Positions 47,680 through 57,721 of a stretch of 64,000 bases of DNA are shown piece by piece. This DNA comes from Balneolales bacterium ANBcel1. GTDB taxonomy: Bacteria > Bacteroidota > Rhodothermia > Balneolales > Natronogracilivirgulaceae. The translations under genes were made by a program, and so were the position numbers. Below the pieces are notes generated by a model that worked only from the letters and a program-made list of their open reading frames with translations, had not been told where the DNA came from and ran no database searches. The stretch lies in NCBI GenBank assembly GCA_029688905.1, contig JARULB010000005.1, forward strand, positions 310,001-374,000, read 5' to 3'. Each line of letters begins with the position of its first letter. Position 1 is the stretch's first letter.

Positions 47680-50487
47680 ATGACATATAGAATACCATCT
47701 TTAGCCGTGGGAGTGCTTGTCCTGCTCCTTGCCGCTTGCCGCAGCGACTCCAGCCCGGATGTTCACCGGCCCTACATCGATTTGTCCGGTACCTGGCAGT
47801 TCGCCCTGGATACGGCCGATACCGGTATCGCGCAAAAATGGTTCCTCTCTGAGCTCGAAGACACCATCCAACTGCCCGGCACCACCGACTCCAACCGGAA
47901 AGGATTTGCCAATACCGACACAACCACCCGACGACTAAACAGGGAGTATACCTATGAAGGTCCGGCCTGGTACCGAAAGCAGGTGGTTATTCCGGAGCAT
48001 TTCAGGGATCAGCACGTCCGGCTATTTATCGAACGCACCAAACCGGCTGCAGTATGGGTTGATGACACACGTGTCGGCGAATCGATGCTCCTGCAGTCGC
48101 CGCAAATTTACGACCTCACCGGAGTGGTCGAACCCGGGGAACATACGATCTCCATCCGGGTGGATAACAGCCTCGAGCTTACTCCGTACGGTAACTCTCA
48201 TATCTATTCAAACGACACCCAGACCAACTGGAATGGGATGATAGGGGAGATGCGAATCGAGGCCCGGCCGATGACATATATCGAAAATTTGCGTGTCTAC
48301 CCCGACATCGTCAACCGAAAGGTCGATATTGAAATCTCGATAGAAAACCCGCTTGGTATCAGAGAAGCACGGATTGAACTGCAGGCCGTCCGGGAAGAGA
48401 ACGGCGAATCCACGGTATTGGAGAGGAGATCCGTCGAAACCACCCTGGACTCTCTCATCCATCTGGAGTATTACCTCGGTGATGAAATGCGCCTCTGGGA
48501 TGATTACGAGCAGCCGCTCTATCACCTGACGGCCACGCTTTCCTACGGCGGCACCCGCGACTCCGACACTGCGGTTTTCGGTATGCGCGACTTTTCGGTC
48601 AGCGGCACACAATTTCAAATCAACGGGCGCACCACATTCCTGCGCGGGAAACACGATGGCGCCCTCTTTCCACTGACCGGCCACACGCCCATGGATGTGG
48701 AAAGCTGGGAGCGGATTTTCCAGATCGCTCAATCCTACGGAATCAACCATTATCGCTTTCACTCCTGGTCACCGCCCGAAGCGGCGTTTATTGCCGCCGA
48801 CCGTGTGGGCATCTTTTTGCAGACGGAGCTGCCTTTCTGGGGCGGACTCGATTCGGATTCCGTCGCATACATGCTCAGGGAGGAAGGCTACGCCATGCTG
48901 AAGCACTACGCAAACCACCCGTCGTTTGTCATGTTCTCGCATGGAAACGAGATCTGGAGCGGCCATGAGCGGGTGGAGGAGAATATCCGGGCCCTTCGAA
49001 ATTTCGACGACCGCCCCCTCTATACCCAGGGATCCAACAACAACATCGGCTATCTCGGTCCCGGGAAATCCTCCGAGTTTTTTGTCGCGTCGCGGACTCC
49101 CTATGCGCACGATACCACACTCACCCATACCCGGCTTACCCACGCGTTCGTCGATTCCCGCGACGGTGGAATTCTCAACACACGAACCCCATCCACCGAT
49201 ATTCGGTTCGACTATCCCGTATCGCAGATTGACATCCCCCTTGTCACCCATGAGATCGCTCAGTATCAGATCTATCCCGATTACGAAGAAATTGACAAGT
49301 ACACGGGGGTTCTGCAGCCGTGGAATCTGGAGGTTTTCCGCAGCCGCCTTGAAAAAGCGGGCATGCTCGATCAACGTTTCGACTTTCAGCGGGCGTCCGG
49401 TGCCTTGTCGGCGCTCTGTTACAAGGAGGAGATGGAGGCGGCGCTCCGGACCGAAAACCTGGCCGGTTTCCAACTGCTCGACCTTCAGGATTTCCCGGGG
49501 CAGGGAACCGCGCTGGTGGGTATTTTGGATGTCTTCATGGACAGCAAAGGGGTTGTCAGCCGCGAGGAGTGGCTGCAATCCTGTAACGATGTCGTTGTTA
49601 TGCTGGAATTCCCGAAGTACACATGGACCGGCGGTGAAACCTTCCAGGCCAAAGTCCGTGTCGCAAACTACTCCAGATCCGATGTCCGTGAAGATCTGGC
49701 CTGGGAGATCCGGGACCGGCAGAATGCCGTCATCGAAAAAGGCCGGTTAACCGACGTTTTCATCCCTCAGGGGAGCGTGCAAACCGTCGGGGAAATCAGC
49801 GTGATTCTTCCGGATGGAACCGGTGCCGAAATGCTCACTGTGGATGTCTCCCTTGAAAACACACCTTACGCGAACAGTTATCCGGCCTGGGTGTATCCTC
49901 CGGCGGACGATCCGCTCTTCCCCGGGGATGTCAAAGTTGCCAGCCGGTTGGATGATGAAGCCTTTTCGATTCTGGATGCCGGCGGACGCGTGCTTTTGTT
50001 CCCGGAAACCGATGATGTAGCCGATGTGAGTTTTCCCGGCCTGTTTCCGCCCGATTTCTGGAATTTCGGGATGTTCAAGCGCATCAGCGAAAACGCCGGC
50101 GCACCGGTCTCGCCCGGAACGCTCGGCCTGCTGATGGATCCGGATCATCCGCTCTTCAACGCGTTTCCCACAGACTTTCACACCAACTGGCAGTGGTTCT
50201 CCATCATCAAGGAAAGCAACTCCCTTATCCTCGACGATACACCCGATGAATACCGGCCGCTGGTGCAGGTGATCGACAACCTGGAGCGCAACCACAAGCT
50301 GGGACTGCTATTCGAATTTTCGGTCGGTGAAGGAAAACTGCTGGTATGCATGTCACAGCTGGAAAACATCACGGACAAACCCGAAGCCCGGCAGCTTTAC
50401 CACTCCATTCTCAAATACATGAATTCCGAGGCCTTCCGGCCGGCACACAGCATCAGCAGGGAAGAGCTAAGTGACCTGTTCCGGTAA
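47680..50487 (+). CDS. GH2-family glycosidase, lipoprotein
   Basis: 935-residue membrane-anchored enzyme with lipobox LLAAC (Cys20). Sugar-binding jelly roll (~30-200), Ig-like domain (~205-305), TIM barrel (~305-600) with acid/base Glu424 in FSHGNEIWSG and nucleophile candidate Glu525 in LVTHEIAQYQ, then Ig-like and C-terminal domains (~640-925). It differs from the LacZ type at 7986-11201: it lacks the small-chain domain and the GNESG and CEYAHAMGN motifs, so beta-galactosidase is unlikely. It probably removes a side chain from hemicellulose. Same strand as, and 82 bp after, the glycosidase-like gene, so likely co-transcribed. Confidence 0.9.
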   Translation: MTYRIPSLAVGVLVLLLAACRSDSSPDVHRPYIDLSGTWQFALDTADTGIAQKWFLSELEDTIQLPGTTDSNRKGFANTDTTTRRLNREYTYEGPAWYRKQVVIPEHFRDQHVRLFIERTKPAAVWVDDTRVGESMLLQSPQIYDLTGVVEPGEHTISIRVDNSLELTPYGNSHIYSNDTQTNWNGMIGEMRIEARPMTYIENLRVYPDIVNRKVDIEISIENPLGIREARIELQAVREENGESTVLERRSVETTLDSLIHLEYYLGDEMRLWDDYEQPLYHLTATLSYGGTRDSDTAVFGMRDFSVSGTQFQINGRTTFLRGKHDGALFPLTGHTPMDVESWERIFQIAQSYGINHYRFHSWSPPEAAFIAADRVGIFLQTELPFWGGLDSDSVAYMLREEGYAMLKHYANHPSFVMFSHGNEIWSGHERVEENIRALRNFDDRPLYTQGSNNNIGYLGPGKSSEFFVASRTPYAHDTTLTHTRLTHAFVDSRDGGILNTRTPSTDIRFDYPVSQIDIPLVTHEIAQYQIYPDYEEIDKYTGVLQPWNLEVFRSRLEKAGMLDQRFDFQRASGALSALCYKEEMEAALRTENLAGFQLLDLQDFPGQGTALVGILDVFMDSKGVVSREEWLQSCNDVVVMLEFPKYTWTGGETFQAKVRVANYSRSDVREDLAWEIRDRQNAVIEKGRLTDVFIPQGSVQTVGEISVILPDGTGAEMLTVDVSLENTPYANSYPAWVYPPADDPLFPGDVKVASRLDDEAFSILDAGGRVLLFPETDDVADVSFPGLFPPDFWNFGMFKRISENAGAPVSPGTLGLLMDPDHPLFNAFPTDFHTNWQWFSIIKESNSLILDDTPDEYRPLVQVIDNLERNHKLGLLFEFSVGEGKLLVCMSQLENITDKPEARQLYHSILKYMNSEAFRPAHSISREELSDLFR

Positions 50488-50542
50488 ACTCCGGACAAAG
50501 ACAACACCGTACACATTACCGGGGAAACCGAACAGGGCGTGC

Positions 50543-51607
50543 CTATCTGATCTGGCTCGGTGAACTTCCCTGACTGGGATCATGGGCAATTCTCGGGGGC
50601 AGAAATCCGTCGGGATAGCCGGTAACATACTCTTCACCGAACAACCGGTTATGAACAACGGTATTCCGGTGTACCTCCCAGTCAAACCTTCCGCGTTTAC
50701 GCAAAAAGAGGGTGATAAATGATGATGTGATAACGATGAATGTGGAATAGAGGATTGCCAGCCATATCATCTGGTCCTGTATCGTGGGTTCGGTAAAGCT
50801 GAGCAGGATGATGGCAAACGAGACGGGCCCGTTCTGGATGCCGGTTTCCAGGGAGATCGCGCGTTGAAACAGCGGCTGGACTCCAAAGAGGCGCGATACC
50901 CAGTAGCCAAAGAAAAATCCCAGCAAACCGACAAAAAGCACGGCGAAATAGACTTGCCACGGCGTCTGGAGAAAGAGTCCGCCGTGCCGGATAAAGGCGG
51001 TACCCAAAAGGAACAAAATTACGATAATCGCTACAAAACCGGCTGTATCTTCGGCGGTTTTGGCCCAGCCGGGAGAGACGCGTCTCAGGATCATCCCAAG
51101 CCCAACCGGCACCAGCACCAGCACCAGGGAGCCGACGATATTCATGGTCGGTATCACAAAATCGGATCCGGCCGTAGCCTGACCCGAAGCCACCATTGCG
51201 TCGCTGATTTGCCGGGTGAAGCCGGAAGCGTACAGTTCAAGCAGCAGGGGCATCATCAATAATGCCAGAATCGTGGAGGCCGTGGTCATCGAAATGCTCA
51301 GGGCTACGGAACCGCGGGCAAAATAGGCGAACATGTTGGATGTCGTGCCGCCGGGCAGACAGCCGATCAGGATAATCGCAATGGCAAACGCCGGCGACAG
51401 GTTCAGAAATACGGCCAGGCCGAACGCAATGAGCGGCATCACGCCGAATTGCGAGAGAAAACCGATAAGCACTCCCCGTGGACGCCGGCCTACCGCTTTG
51501 AAATCATCGACGGTCAGACTCGCACCCATTCCCAGCATGATCACGAAAATCATCAACCCCAGCAGAGCCTGGTCGGATGAGTGCAGTAATTGGGTTTCAA
51601 TTTCCAT
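50543..51607 (-). CDS. Bile acid:sodium symporter (BASS) family transporter
   Basis: 354-residue inner-membrane transporter with 9-10 helices. Family landmarks: LGMGASLTVDDFKAVGRRPR near the start, IGCLPGGTTSNMFAYFARG (crossover-helix motif) and SLETGIQNGPVSFAIILL. BASS proteins move organic anions with Na+; bacterial substrates include pantoate, pyruvate-like acids and bile salts. It starts 17 bp after the stop of the acyl-CoA ligase gene, so the pair is an operon: the transporter may bring in a carboxylic acid that the ligase activates. About 45 residues of polar C-terminal tail are extra to the usual fold. Confidence 0.92.
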   Translation of the reverse strand: MEIETQLLHSSDQALLGLMIFVIMLGMGASLTVDDFKAVGRRPRGVLIGFLSQFGVMPLIAFGLAVFLNLSPAFAIAIILIGCLPGGTTSNMFAYFARGSVALSISMTTASTILALLMMPLLLELYASGFTRQISDAMVASGQATAGSDFVIPTMNIVGSLVLVLVPVGLGMILRRVSPGWAKTAEDTAGFVAIIVILFLLGTAFIRHGGLFLQTPWQVYFAVLFVGLLGFFFGYWVSRLFGVQPLFQRAISLETGIQNGPVSFAIILLSFTEPTIQDQMIWLAILYSTFIVITSSFITLFLRKRGRFDWEVHRNTVVHNRLFGEEYVTGYPDGFLPPRIAHDPSQGSSPSQIR

Positions 51608-51624
51608 AGCGTATCACTTCCGTA

Positions 51625-53556
51625 TTATGCCTTTACTCCCTTGGGGGAGAAGATATCACGTATTGTCTCTTCATACTTTTTCTCAACGACATGGCGTTTC
51701 AGTTTGAAGAGGTTAGTCAGTTCTTCGCCTACCTTGAAATTTTCGGAAAGCAGGCGAAACTCGCGAATCTGTTCAAACGATTTGATTCCGTTGGTGCCGG
51801 ACAGGTAGTGTTTGATTTCGTCACGGACGATGCGATTGGCTTTGGGGTTATCCACCAGGTCACTGAGGGTTTCGGCTTTGATATCGTGTTCCCTGAAGGC
51901 GTCGAGTTTGGGCACGATAAGAGCGCCTACAAACTTCTGATCCTGTCCCACGACCATACACTGTTCGATATACCGGCTCTGCCGGATCTGCATCTCCATG
52001 GGTTCGGGTTCCAGGTTTTCGCCGTTGGAAAGCACGATGGTGGATTTACTGCGGCCAAGGATCTTAAGCGAATCGTTGAAGGTCATCATGCCGAGGTCAC
52101 CGGTCCGGAACCATCCGCCCTCGCGCAATACGCCTTTTGTGATTTCCGGTTCGCGGTAATAGCCCTTCATGACCTGTGGACCGCGCACCCAGATCTCACC
52201 ACGCAATCCGCGTCCCTCATTGGGTTTATCCTTGTTGGGATAGAGGATTTCTTCGGTTTCAAGGTCCACGATACGAAGTTCGGTATCCGGCACAAGCGGC
52301 CCGACGGTACCGTTGACCAGCTTGTCCTCGGTCCGCACAGCGATAACGGGCGACGTTTCGGTCAGTCCGTATCCTTCCAGTACCGGAATCCCGATGTAAT
52401 TGAAGAATTTGTCAATTTCCAGCGGAAGCGCTCCGCCACCGGAAACGGTCGCCTTGATCGAGCCGCCCGCGCTTTGCCGCACACTCTCCAGTACGGCGGC
52501 ATTGAAGAAACCGTACCATGGCACCAGTATCAGCAGGCGGATAAGGTGGCCGACATAAAAGATCGCCCGTTTGATCTGTGACTCGGGCCTGAGTTGAAGA
52601 TCGTTGTTGGTGATGTAAAAAATGGACTCCTGGTAATAGTGCCCCAGGAAATAGGCGATGTGGAACAGGGCACGCCTGACCGGGTGGGCCGCGCGGATGT
52701 TATCCAGTATGCGTTGGTGCAGGCTTTCCCAGAGCCTTGGTGCCGAGCCCATGAAGGTCGGCTCCACGTTTTTAAGGTCTTCGCCCAGGGTCCGGATTCC
52801 GGTATAGTAGGTGCAGGCGCCGCAGGTGATGGTATATACTTCGAAGACCCGTTCAAAAATGTGCCATATGGGGAGAATGGACAAAACCCGGTCGGTGCAG
52901 GAGAGGTCGATCGGGATCACCTCCATCTGCGACATCATGTTGGAGTGGGTCAGCATCACCCCTTTGGGCTTGCCGGTGGTTCCGGAAGTGTAGATCAGGG
53001 TGAACAGATCATCCGGCCGGATCTGCTCCATACGCTCTTCGGCGCGGCGATCGCCCATATCCCTCTGGTAAGCGCCGATGGCTTGCACCTCTTTGAGGTG
53101 TCGGACCCCTTCATGGGGCTCTGTATCGGCGTCCAGCAAAATGATCTCTTCCAGTTCAGGCATTTCGTGACGCAGGCGGAGGATTTTTTTCTGAAGCGCC
53201 TCGCTTTCAACAAATGCCACCCGGATGTGCGCGTGGTTGATGATATATATCAGCTCATGATCGGTAACATCGGCGCCGCGCGGACAATTAACAGCCCCTG
53301 AAAGCTGAATAGCGTAATCACACAGCATCCACTCAAACCGGTTGTCGGAAAAGAGTCCGACATGCTCCCGGGCATCCACTCCCAGTTCGATGAGACCGGT
53401 GGCCAGCTCCTTGCCCTGCTCAAACAGATCCCGGAACGAGACCGGATTCCACTCCAGCGCCTTCTTTCGTGTCGCAAAAGCCGGCAGGGACTCGTACCTG
53501 TCCGCCGCCTGGCGATAAAGATCAGCCAGGTTGGAAGCAATTATACGGGATTCCAT
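51625..53556 (-). CDS. Long-chain fatty acid/other acyl-CoA ligase (AMP-binding)
   Basis: 643-residue ANL-superfamily enzyme forming acyl-CoA through acyl-AMP. P-loop TSGTTGKPKG (190-199), GYGLTETSPVIA (A5), GWFRTGDLG (A7), KILGRSKSTIVLSNGENLEP (A8) and a C-terminal part typical of long-chain acyl-CoA synthetases of the AMP-forming FAA1/FadD15 type (TNLFKLKRHVVEKKYEETIR). The conserved A10 Lys is probably in the last 30 residues (KLKR). It is first in an operon with the BASS transporter. Confidence 0.94.
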   Translation of the reverse strand: MESRIIASNLADLYRQAADRYESLPAFATRKKALEWNPVSFRDLFEQGKELATGLIELGVDAREHVGLFSDNRFEWMLCDYAIQLSGAVNCPRGADVTDHELIYIINHAHIRVAFVESEALQKKILRLRHEMPELEEIILLDADTEPHEGVRHLKEVQAIGAYQRDMGDRRAEERMEQIRPDDLFTLIYTSGTTGKPKGVMLTHSNMMSQMEVIPIDLSCTDRVLSILPIWHIFERVFEVYTITCGACTYYTGIRTLGEDLKNVEPTFMGSAPRLWESLHQRILDNIRAAHPVRRALFHIAYFLGHYYQESIFYITNNDLQLRPESQIKRAIFYVGHLIRLLILVPWYGFFNAAVLESVRQSAGGSIKATVSGGGALPLEIDKFFNYIGIPVLEGYGLTETSPVIAVRTEDKLVNGTVGPLVPDTELRIVDLETEEILYPNKDKPNEGRGLRGEIWVRGPQVMKGYYREPEITKGVLREGGWFRTGDLGMMTFNDSLKILGRSKSTIVLSNGENLEPEPMEMQIRQSRYIEQCMVVGQDQKFVGALIVPKLDAFREHDIKAETLSDLVDNPKANRIVRDEIKHYLSGTNGIKSFEQIREFRLLSENFKVGEELTNLFKLKRHVVEKKYEETIRDIFSPKGVKA

Positions 53557-53920
53557 ATATCCGTAAGGAATGACTTAATTAACATCCATAACCGGCCTGA
53601 TCGCATAAAAGGGAAGCCTGTTGACATACTTCCGAAGTTCGGGTCCGGCCCGTTTATTCGTAAAAAACCCCACGTTTTACAGGATGCCTTGGCGCCTGAT
53701 AGATTACGTGTATTCACAGATGATGGTGACCACTGTCTGTTGCATGGACGGTCGGGTCAACTGTCAGGCAGTTAAAATACGTTTTTTTTTCATAGTAACA
53801 ATAACTGCCGAATGCCGCTCGGTTCAACGGTGATGTGCTTCGGCCGGCAATGGTCACGCGAATCCGGGATGTTTTTCTACGGAATCCGAATGAAAACAGT
53901 TGCGCGCGAATCCGGCGGCG
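53557..53920. other. Intergenic region, no gene seen
   Basis: 364-bp gap between the acyl-CoA ligase start and the M20 peptidase stop, both minus strand. It contains T-runs but no convincing hairpin-T terminator or coding frame; it should carry the ligase promoter. Confidence 0.6.
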
Positions 53921-55111
53921 TCACGACTGCAGCACCAGATTTGTCATCACCTTCATACCGGTTTTGAGGCACCGTTCATCGACATTGTATTTGGGATGAT
54001 GCCAGGGGTACCGGCTGTCGGCCTCCTCACTGCCACTTCCCAAAAAGAAGAACGCGCCCGGTATCTGCTTCTGATAGAATGAGAAATCTTCTCCGGCCAT
54101 AACCGGCTTCTCAAGTGTTATCAGGGCTTCGCCGGCCGCTTCCTGCAGCCTGTGGGTGGCGGCGGCATCGTTGATAACCGGCGGATAGCCGATAATCAGT
54201 TGTGATTTCGCATCTCCTCCCATGGCTTCGGCCGTTTTTTCGGCGATAGTGGTGATCCGGTCGAAGATAAACCGGGTCTGCTTCTCGTCGAAGGTGCGGA
54301 TGGTACCTTCCAGCCACGCTTTCTCGGGGATGATGTTCGGAGCGGTACCGGCATGGAACTTCCCGACGGTTACCACCGTGGCATCGGAGGGATCAATATT
54401 CCGGCTGACGATCGTCTGCAGCTGCATAATAATCTGCGCGGCGATGACAATGGGGTCCACTGCCTGATGGGGGGCTGCCGCATGGCCGCCTTTTCCTCTG
54501 ACCTCGATCTTGAATTCGAACGGTGACGCCATCAAGGGGCCCTCTTTTGTTCCGATACGACCGGGTTCCAGAGCGGGGTATGTATGGAGTCCGTAGACCT
54601 GCTCGACCCCCAATTCGTTCAAAATACCCGTTTCCATAAGCAGACGGCCGCCGCCGGGCAGCACCTCCTCGCCCGCCTGGAAAACCAGCACTACTTTACC
54701 GGCAACCTGCTCCCTGAACTCGGAGAGCAGCCTGGCCGTCCCCAGGAGATTGCTGGTATGGATATCGTGTCCACAACAGTGAGCCACCCCCGGTTTTTCC
54801 GAGGCAAACTCCGCTTTGGCATCGCCTTCCTCCTGAATGGGGAGCGCGTCGATATCCGCACGCAGGGCCGTCACCTTGCCGGGCCTGCCGCCTGCCAGTT
54901 CGGCTACGCAGCCAGTTTCGCAGGGCCGGTGAACGCGGTACCCCCACGATTCCAGCTTTTCGATGATCCAGTCCGTGGTTTCAAACTCCTGGAAGCTCAG
55001 CTCCGGATTGCGGTGCATGTGCCGCCGCCATCCCACCACATCCTCAAAAATTTCATCAATGCGGCCGGACAGCGACTCAACGGCGGGTGATATCTGCTTT
55101 TTTCTATTCAT
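53921..55111 (-). CDS. M20-family amidohydrolase (hippurate/IAA-amino acid hydrolase type)
   Basis: 396-residue cytoplasmic metallo-hydrolase that splits N-acyl amino acids or related amides. Metal-site landmarks: CCGHDIHTSNLLGTARLL, FQAGEEVLPGGGRLL, GLHTYPALEPGRIG and a late His in WHHPKYNVDE. The dimerisation domain is in the middle (FEFKIEVRGKGGHAAAPHQA). Typical length for the family. It lies 300 bp downstream of the S15 hydrolase gene on the same strand; that gap (55112-55411) shows no gene. Amide hydrolysis fits the peptide-handling theme of the S15/ATP-grasp neighbours. Confidence 0.94.
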   Translation of the reverse strand: MNRKKQISPAVESLSGRIDEIFEDVVGWRRHMHRNPELSFQEFETTDWIIEKLESWGYRVHRPCETGCVAELAGGRPGKVTALRADIDALPIQEEGDAKAEFASEKPGVAHCCGHDIHTSNLLGTARLLSEFREQVAGKVVLVFQAGEEVLPGGGRLLMETGILNELGVEQVYGLHTYPALEPGRIGTKEGPLMASPFEFKIEVRGKGGHAAAPHQAVDPIVIAAQIIMQLQTIVSRNIDPSDATVVTVGKFHAGTAPNIIPEKAWLEGTIRTFDEKQTRFIFDRITTIAEKTAEAMGGDAKSQLIIGYPPVINDAAATHRLQEAAGEALITLEKPVMAGEDFSFYQKQIPGAFFFLGSGSEEADSRYPWHHPKYNVDERCLKTGMKVMTNLVLQS

Positions 55112-55411
55112 GTGCTATTCCTGATAATTCCATCTCGTGCTTTAAACAACCTTTTCTTGCCTCTGTTCGCCTGTACAACACACACTCCGGACAAACCGGT
55201 TCCCTGTGACTGCGGATATCCTCCAGCAGGATGCCCGCGCAAGGATACTTGTGGCTGACACGGAGCGGGGCGATCTGTCCGCACAGATTCAACCGTATTA
55301 ATATGGCTGTCCCCATCCACGATAGCAAGCTCTCCCACTTTGGCGTGACTTTACCTGCAGCAAGCCGCAATCAGCTTCAACAGGACCGGCAGCATGTTAC
55401 AAACTGGCAGG

Positions 55412-57448
55412 TCAAATAAAACGGCGTGGCACTTCTCTGTCCCAGATTTTGCTGAACACTCGGCGCCCGTTTTCATAGGCATCCAGGGTGGCGTGAATCC
55501 TGAAGACGCTGCTATCACAGGTAAGTGTCGTGCGGGTGATGGTTTCGACATCCCACTCCCCGCGTTTCAGACGCCGCACCGCTTTCACTTCGCCGTTAAC
55601 GGACTCGAACTTGTCCAGCAGATATCGGTACCACTCCTCGGTATTCCGGGTGATTTCCGTACCGGTGTCCTCCAGCCGATTGGTTCCTTCATTGTCAATT
55701 ACATGCAGTGTGGACTCCTCGGAGGCCAGGTCACGGGTGATTACCCAGTTGTGCTCGGCCGGTTTGAGGGGCGTAGTGACGAACCCTTTTACCGCCTCCG
55801 CTTCCTCGAAATCGCTCATCTGATCATCGAACGGGGAAGCATTCTCACGTACAGGAAGCTCCAGAGTGCTTTTATCCGGGTGGATGGTGAGTCGCGCCGG
55901 CTCGGGTGACGGCCAGGCCAGCGGCCAGTAGGAGGTGGATATCGCGACCCGCAGCCGGTTGCCTTCCGGAAGGTGCTGGGCGATGTCGTTAAGCTCGATG
56001 GTCACTTTCACTTTTTCACCCGGCTCCAGGAACTCGGGGTGCTCATGGCTGTTGCGGTGGCAGAGGTTGAGCAGCCCGTAGGTCACGCGCGTCGCTTTGT
56101 CGTCCCTGGCAATATCAGAGAGCCGCACGGCGATCATGGCCACCGGTTTGTTCGCCGACAGCTCCAGGTGCAGTTTCGGAGCTCCTATGATCATCAGGTC
56201 CTTCCTGAGCGGTTCGCTGTCGAACACCAGGGAGCCGCCGTCCTCCTCGCGCTGGTCATAGGGCAGGTCCGGGCCTTTACTGTAGGAGCACCATTTGCCG
56301 GCAAAAAGGCCGACACTCAGCGGCGACTGTATAGTGAGCGGACCGTTGGAGGCAATCCGCTCCTCATCGGGTTTGAGTATGCGGGCGTTGTCCAGCGGCC
56401 ACTGGGTCGGGATGATATTGGGAGACGGCCAGGAGGGTTCGGCCACCCAGTAACCCGGGCGTTTCTTGTAAACGGCTCGGGGCTTGACACTCTCCTGCAT
56501 CCACACCCGCATGTCCGGCTCCTCTTCCACGCCGGTATCCTCGTCTTTGAGCCAGCGGTCCCACCACCGCAGGCACTCCTGCAGAAATCCGATTTGCGGT
56601 CCAGGGGAGGCTTCGTGGGGATAGATATGGCTCCACGGTCCGACCAGCCCCTTGCAGGTCACATTAAGGTTCTGCACCAGGCGAAAAACCGCGTTGGAGT
56701 AGCCATCCGCCCAGCCGCTCACGGCAAAAACCGGTGCTTTGATGGCGTTGAAATCTTCGCATACCGATCCGTGCTTCCAGTAGTCGTCGCGCTGCTGATG
56801 GCGCATCCAGGTGTCGACCCACAAGCCGCTTCCCTCGAGCCGCTCCATCCACATATCCCGCCATTCTTCGCCGACAATCTCGGGATCGGGCGGAAGGGAG
56901 TTGAAGGCGAACATGGTGGAGGCCCAGGAGAGGTTGTCGTTTAGCAGGCACCCGCCCATGTAATGGACGTCATCGGCGTACCGGTCGTCGGTGGAGCAGA
57001 GACTGATGACCGCCTTGAGCTGCGGGGGCTGCATCGCGGCGATCTGGAGTCCGTTGAATCCGCCCCATGAGATGCCGATCATGCCGGCTTTTCCGTTGCA
57101 CCAGGGCTGCTGTTCCAGCCATGCCAGGATGTCGACCCCGTCGTCGAGTTCGGTTTGCAGGTATTCATCCTTGAGGACGCCCTCGGAGTCACCGCTGCCA
57201 CGCAGATCCACCCGGATGGATGCGTAACCGTGCGCGGCAAAATAGGAATGCACCTGGGTGTCGCGGGACCGCTTCAGGTCACGTTTCCGGTAGGGAATAT
57301 ATTCCAGGATGGCCGGAACGGGGTTCTTCTCGGCATCCTCGGGCATCCAGATGCGGGCCGACAGGCGGCAACCGTCCCGCATGGGGATCCAGGTGTGCTC
57401 AATGGCTGTGATCGGAACCGGTAGTGACGAAGTCTTTACAGTTTTCAT
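55412..57448 (-). CDS. CocE/NonD-family serine hydrolase (Xaa-Pro dipeptidyl-peptidase S15-like)
   Basis: 678 residues; the start at 57448 (MKTVKTSSLPVPITAIEHTW) removes 14 doubtful residues. No signal peptide. Alpha/beta-hydrolase core with oxyanion region PYRKRD and nucleophile Ser127 in GMIGISWGGFNG; acid Asp probably in SGWADGYSNA and His in GPWSHIYPHEASPG. The C-terminal PepX_C jelly roll (~350-560) is followed by a ~120-residue extra beta domain (HNWVITRDLASEESTLHVID). Relatives are Xaa-Pro dipeptidyl-peptidases, cocaine esterase or alpha-amino-ester hydrolases. It is divergent from an ATP-grasp gene, 273 bp apart, suggesting ligase and hydrolase act on a shared amide. Confidence 0.92.
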   Translation of the reverse strand: MKTVKTSSLPVPITAIEHTWIPMRDGCRLSARIWMPEDAEKNPVPAILEYIPYRKRDLKRSRDTQVHSYFAAHGYASIRVDLRGSGDSEGVLKDEYLQTELDDGVDILAWLEQQPWCNGKAGMIGISWGGFNGLQIAAMQPPQLKAVISLCSTDDRYADDVHYMGGCLLNDNLSWASTMFAFNSLPPDPEIVGEEWRDMWMERLEGSGLWVDTWMRHQQRDDYWKHGSVCEDFNAIKAPVFAVSGWADGYSNAVFRLVQNLNVTCKGLVGPWSHIYPHEASPGPQIGFLQECLRWWDRWLKDEDTGVEEEPDMRVWMQESVKPRAVYKKRPGYWVAEPSWPSPNIIPTQWPLDNARILKPDEERIASNGPLTIQSPLSVGLFAGKWCSYSKGPDLPYDQREEDGGSLVFDSEPLRKDLMIIGAPKLHLELSANKPVAMIAVRLSDIARDDKATRVTYGLLNLCHRNSHEHPEFLEPGEKVKVTIELNDIAQHLPEGNRLRVAISTSYWPLAWPSPEPARLTIHPDKSTLELPVRENASPFDDQMSDFEEAEAVKGFVTTPLKPAEHNWVITRDLASEESTLHVIDNEGTNRLEDTGTEITRNTEEWYRYLLDKFESVNGEVKAVRRLKRGEWDVETITRTTLTCDSSVFRIHATLDAYENGRRVFSKIWDREVPRRFI

Positions 57449-57597
57449 TTTGCACGGATAGTTAACGATTTGTACACGTAGCTGATGCAATGGGATAGTA
57501 CCCGTTCGAGCCGCCTTTCGCCATCCTTGTGTAAAAAAAATAGTGGAGCCACTGTCCCGTTACCATGGAGCAGCACCCGGATTCGTAAAAAAAAATG

Positions 57598-57605
57598 TAT
57601 ATTTG
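57598..57605 (+). promoter_or_regulatory. Candidate Bacteroidota-type -7 element
   Basis: TATATTTG matches the TAnnTTTG -7 box of Bacteroidota promoters and lies about 115 bp upstream of the ATP-grasp start at 57722. No clear -33 TTTG partner, so weak. Confidence 0.3.
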
Positions 57606-57721
57606 GTGATATCCCCGGAAACAGAACTAAGTCGTCATCTGCGCAGCCTCTATGCAATAGAACAGGATGTCTGGAATATACCCCAATTTAAAATATTAAC
57701 GGCACAAACGGGACTATTGTC

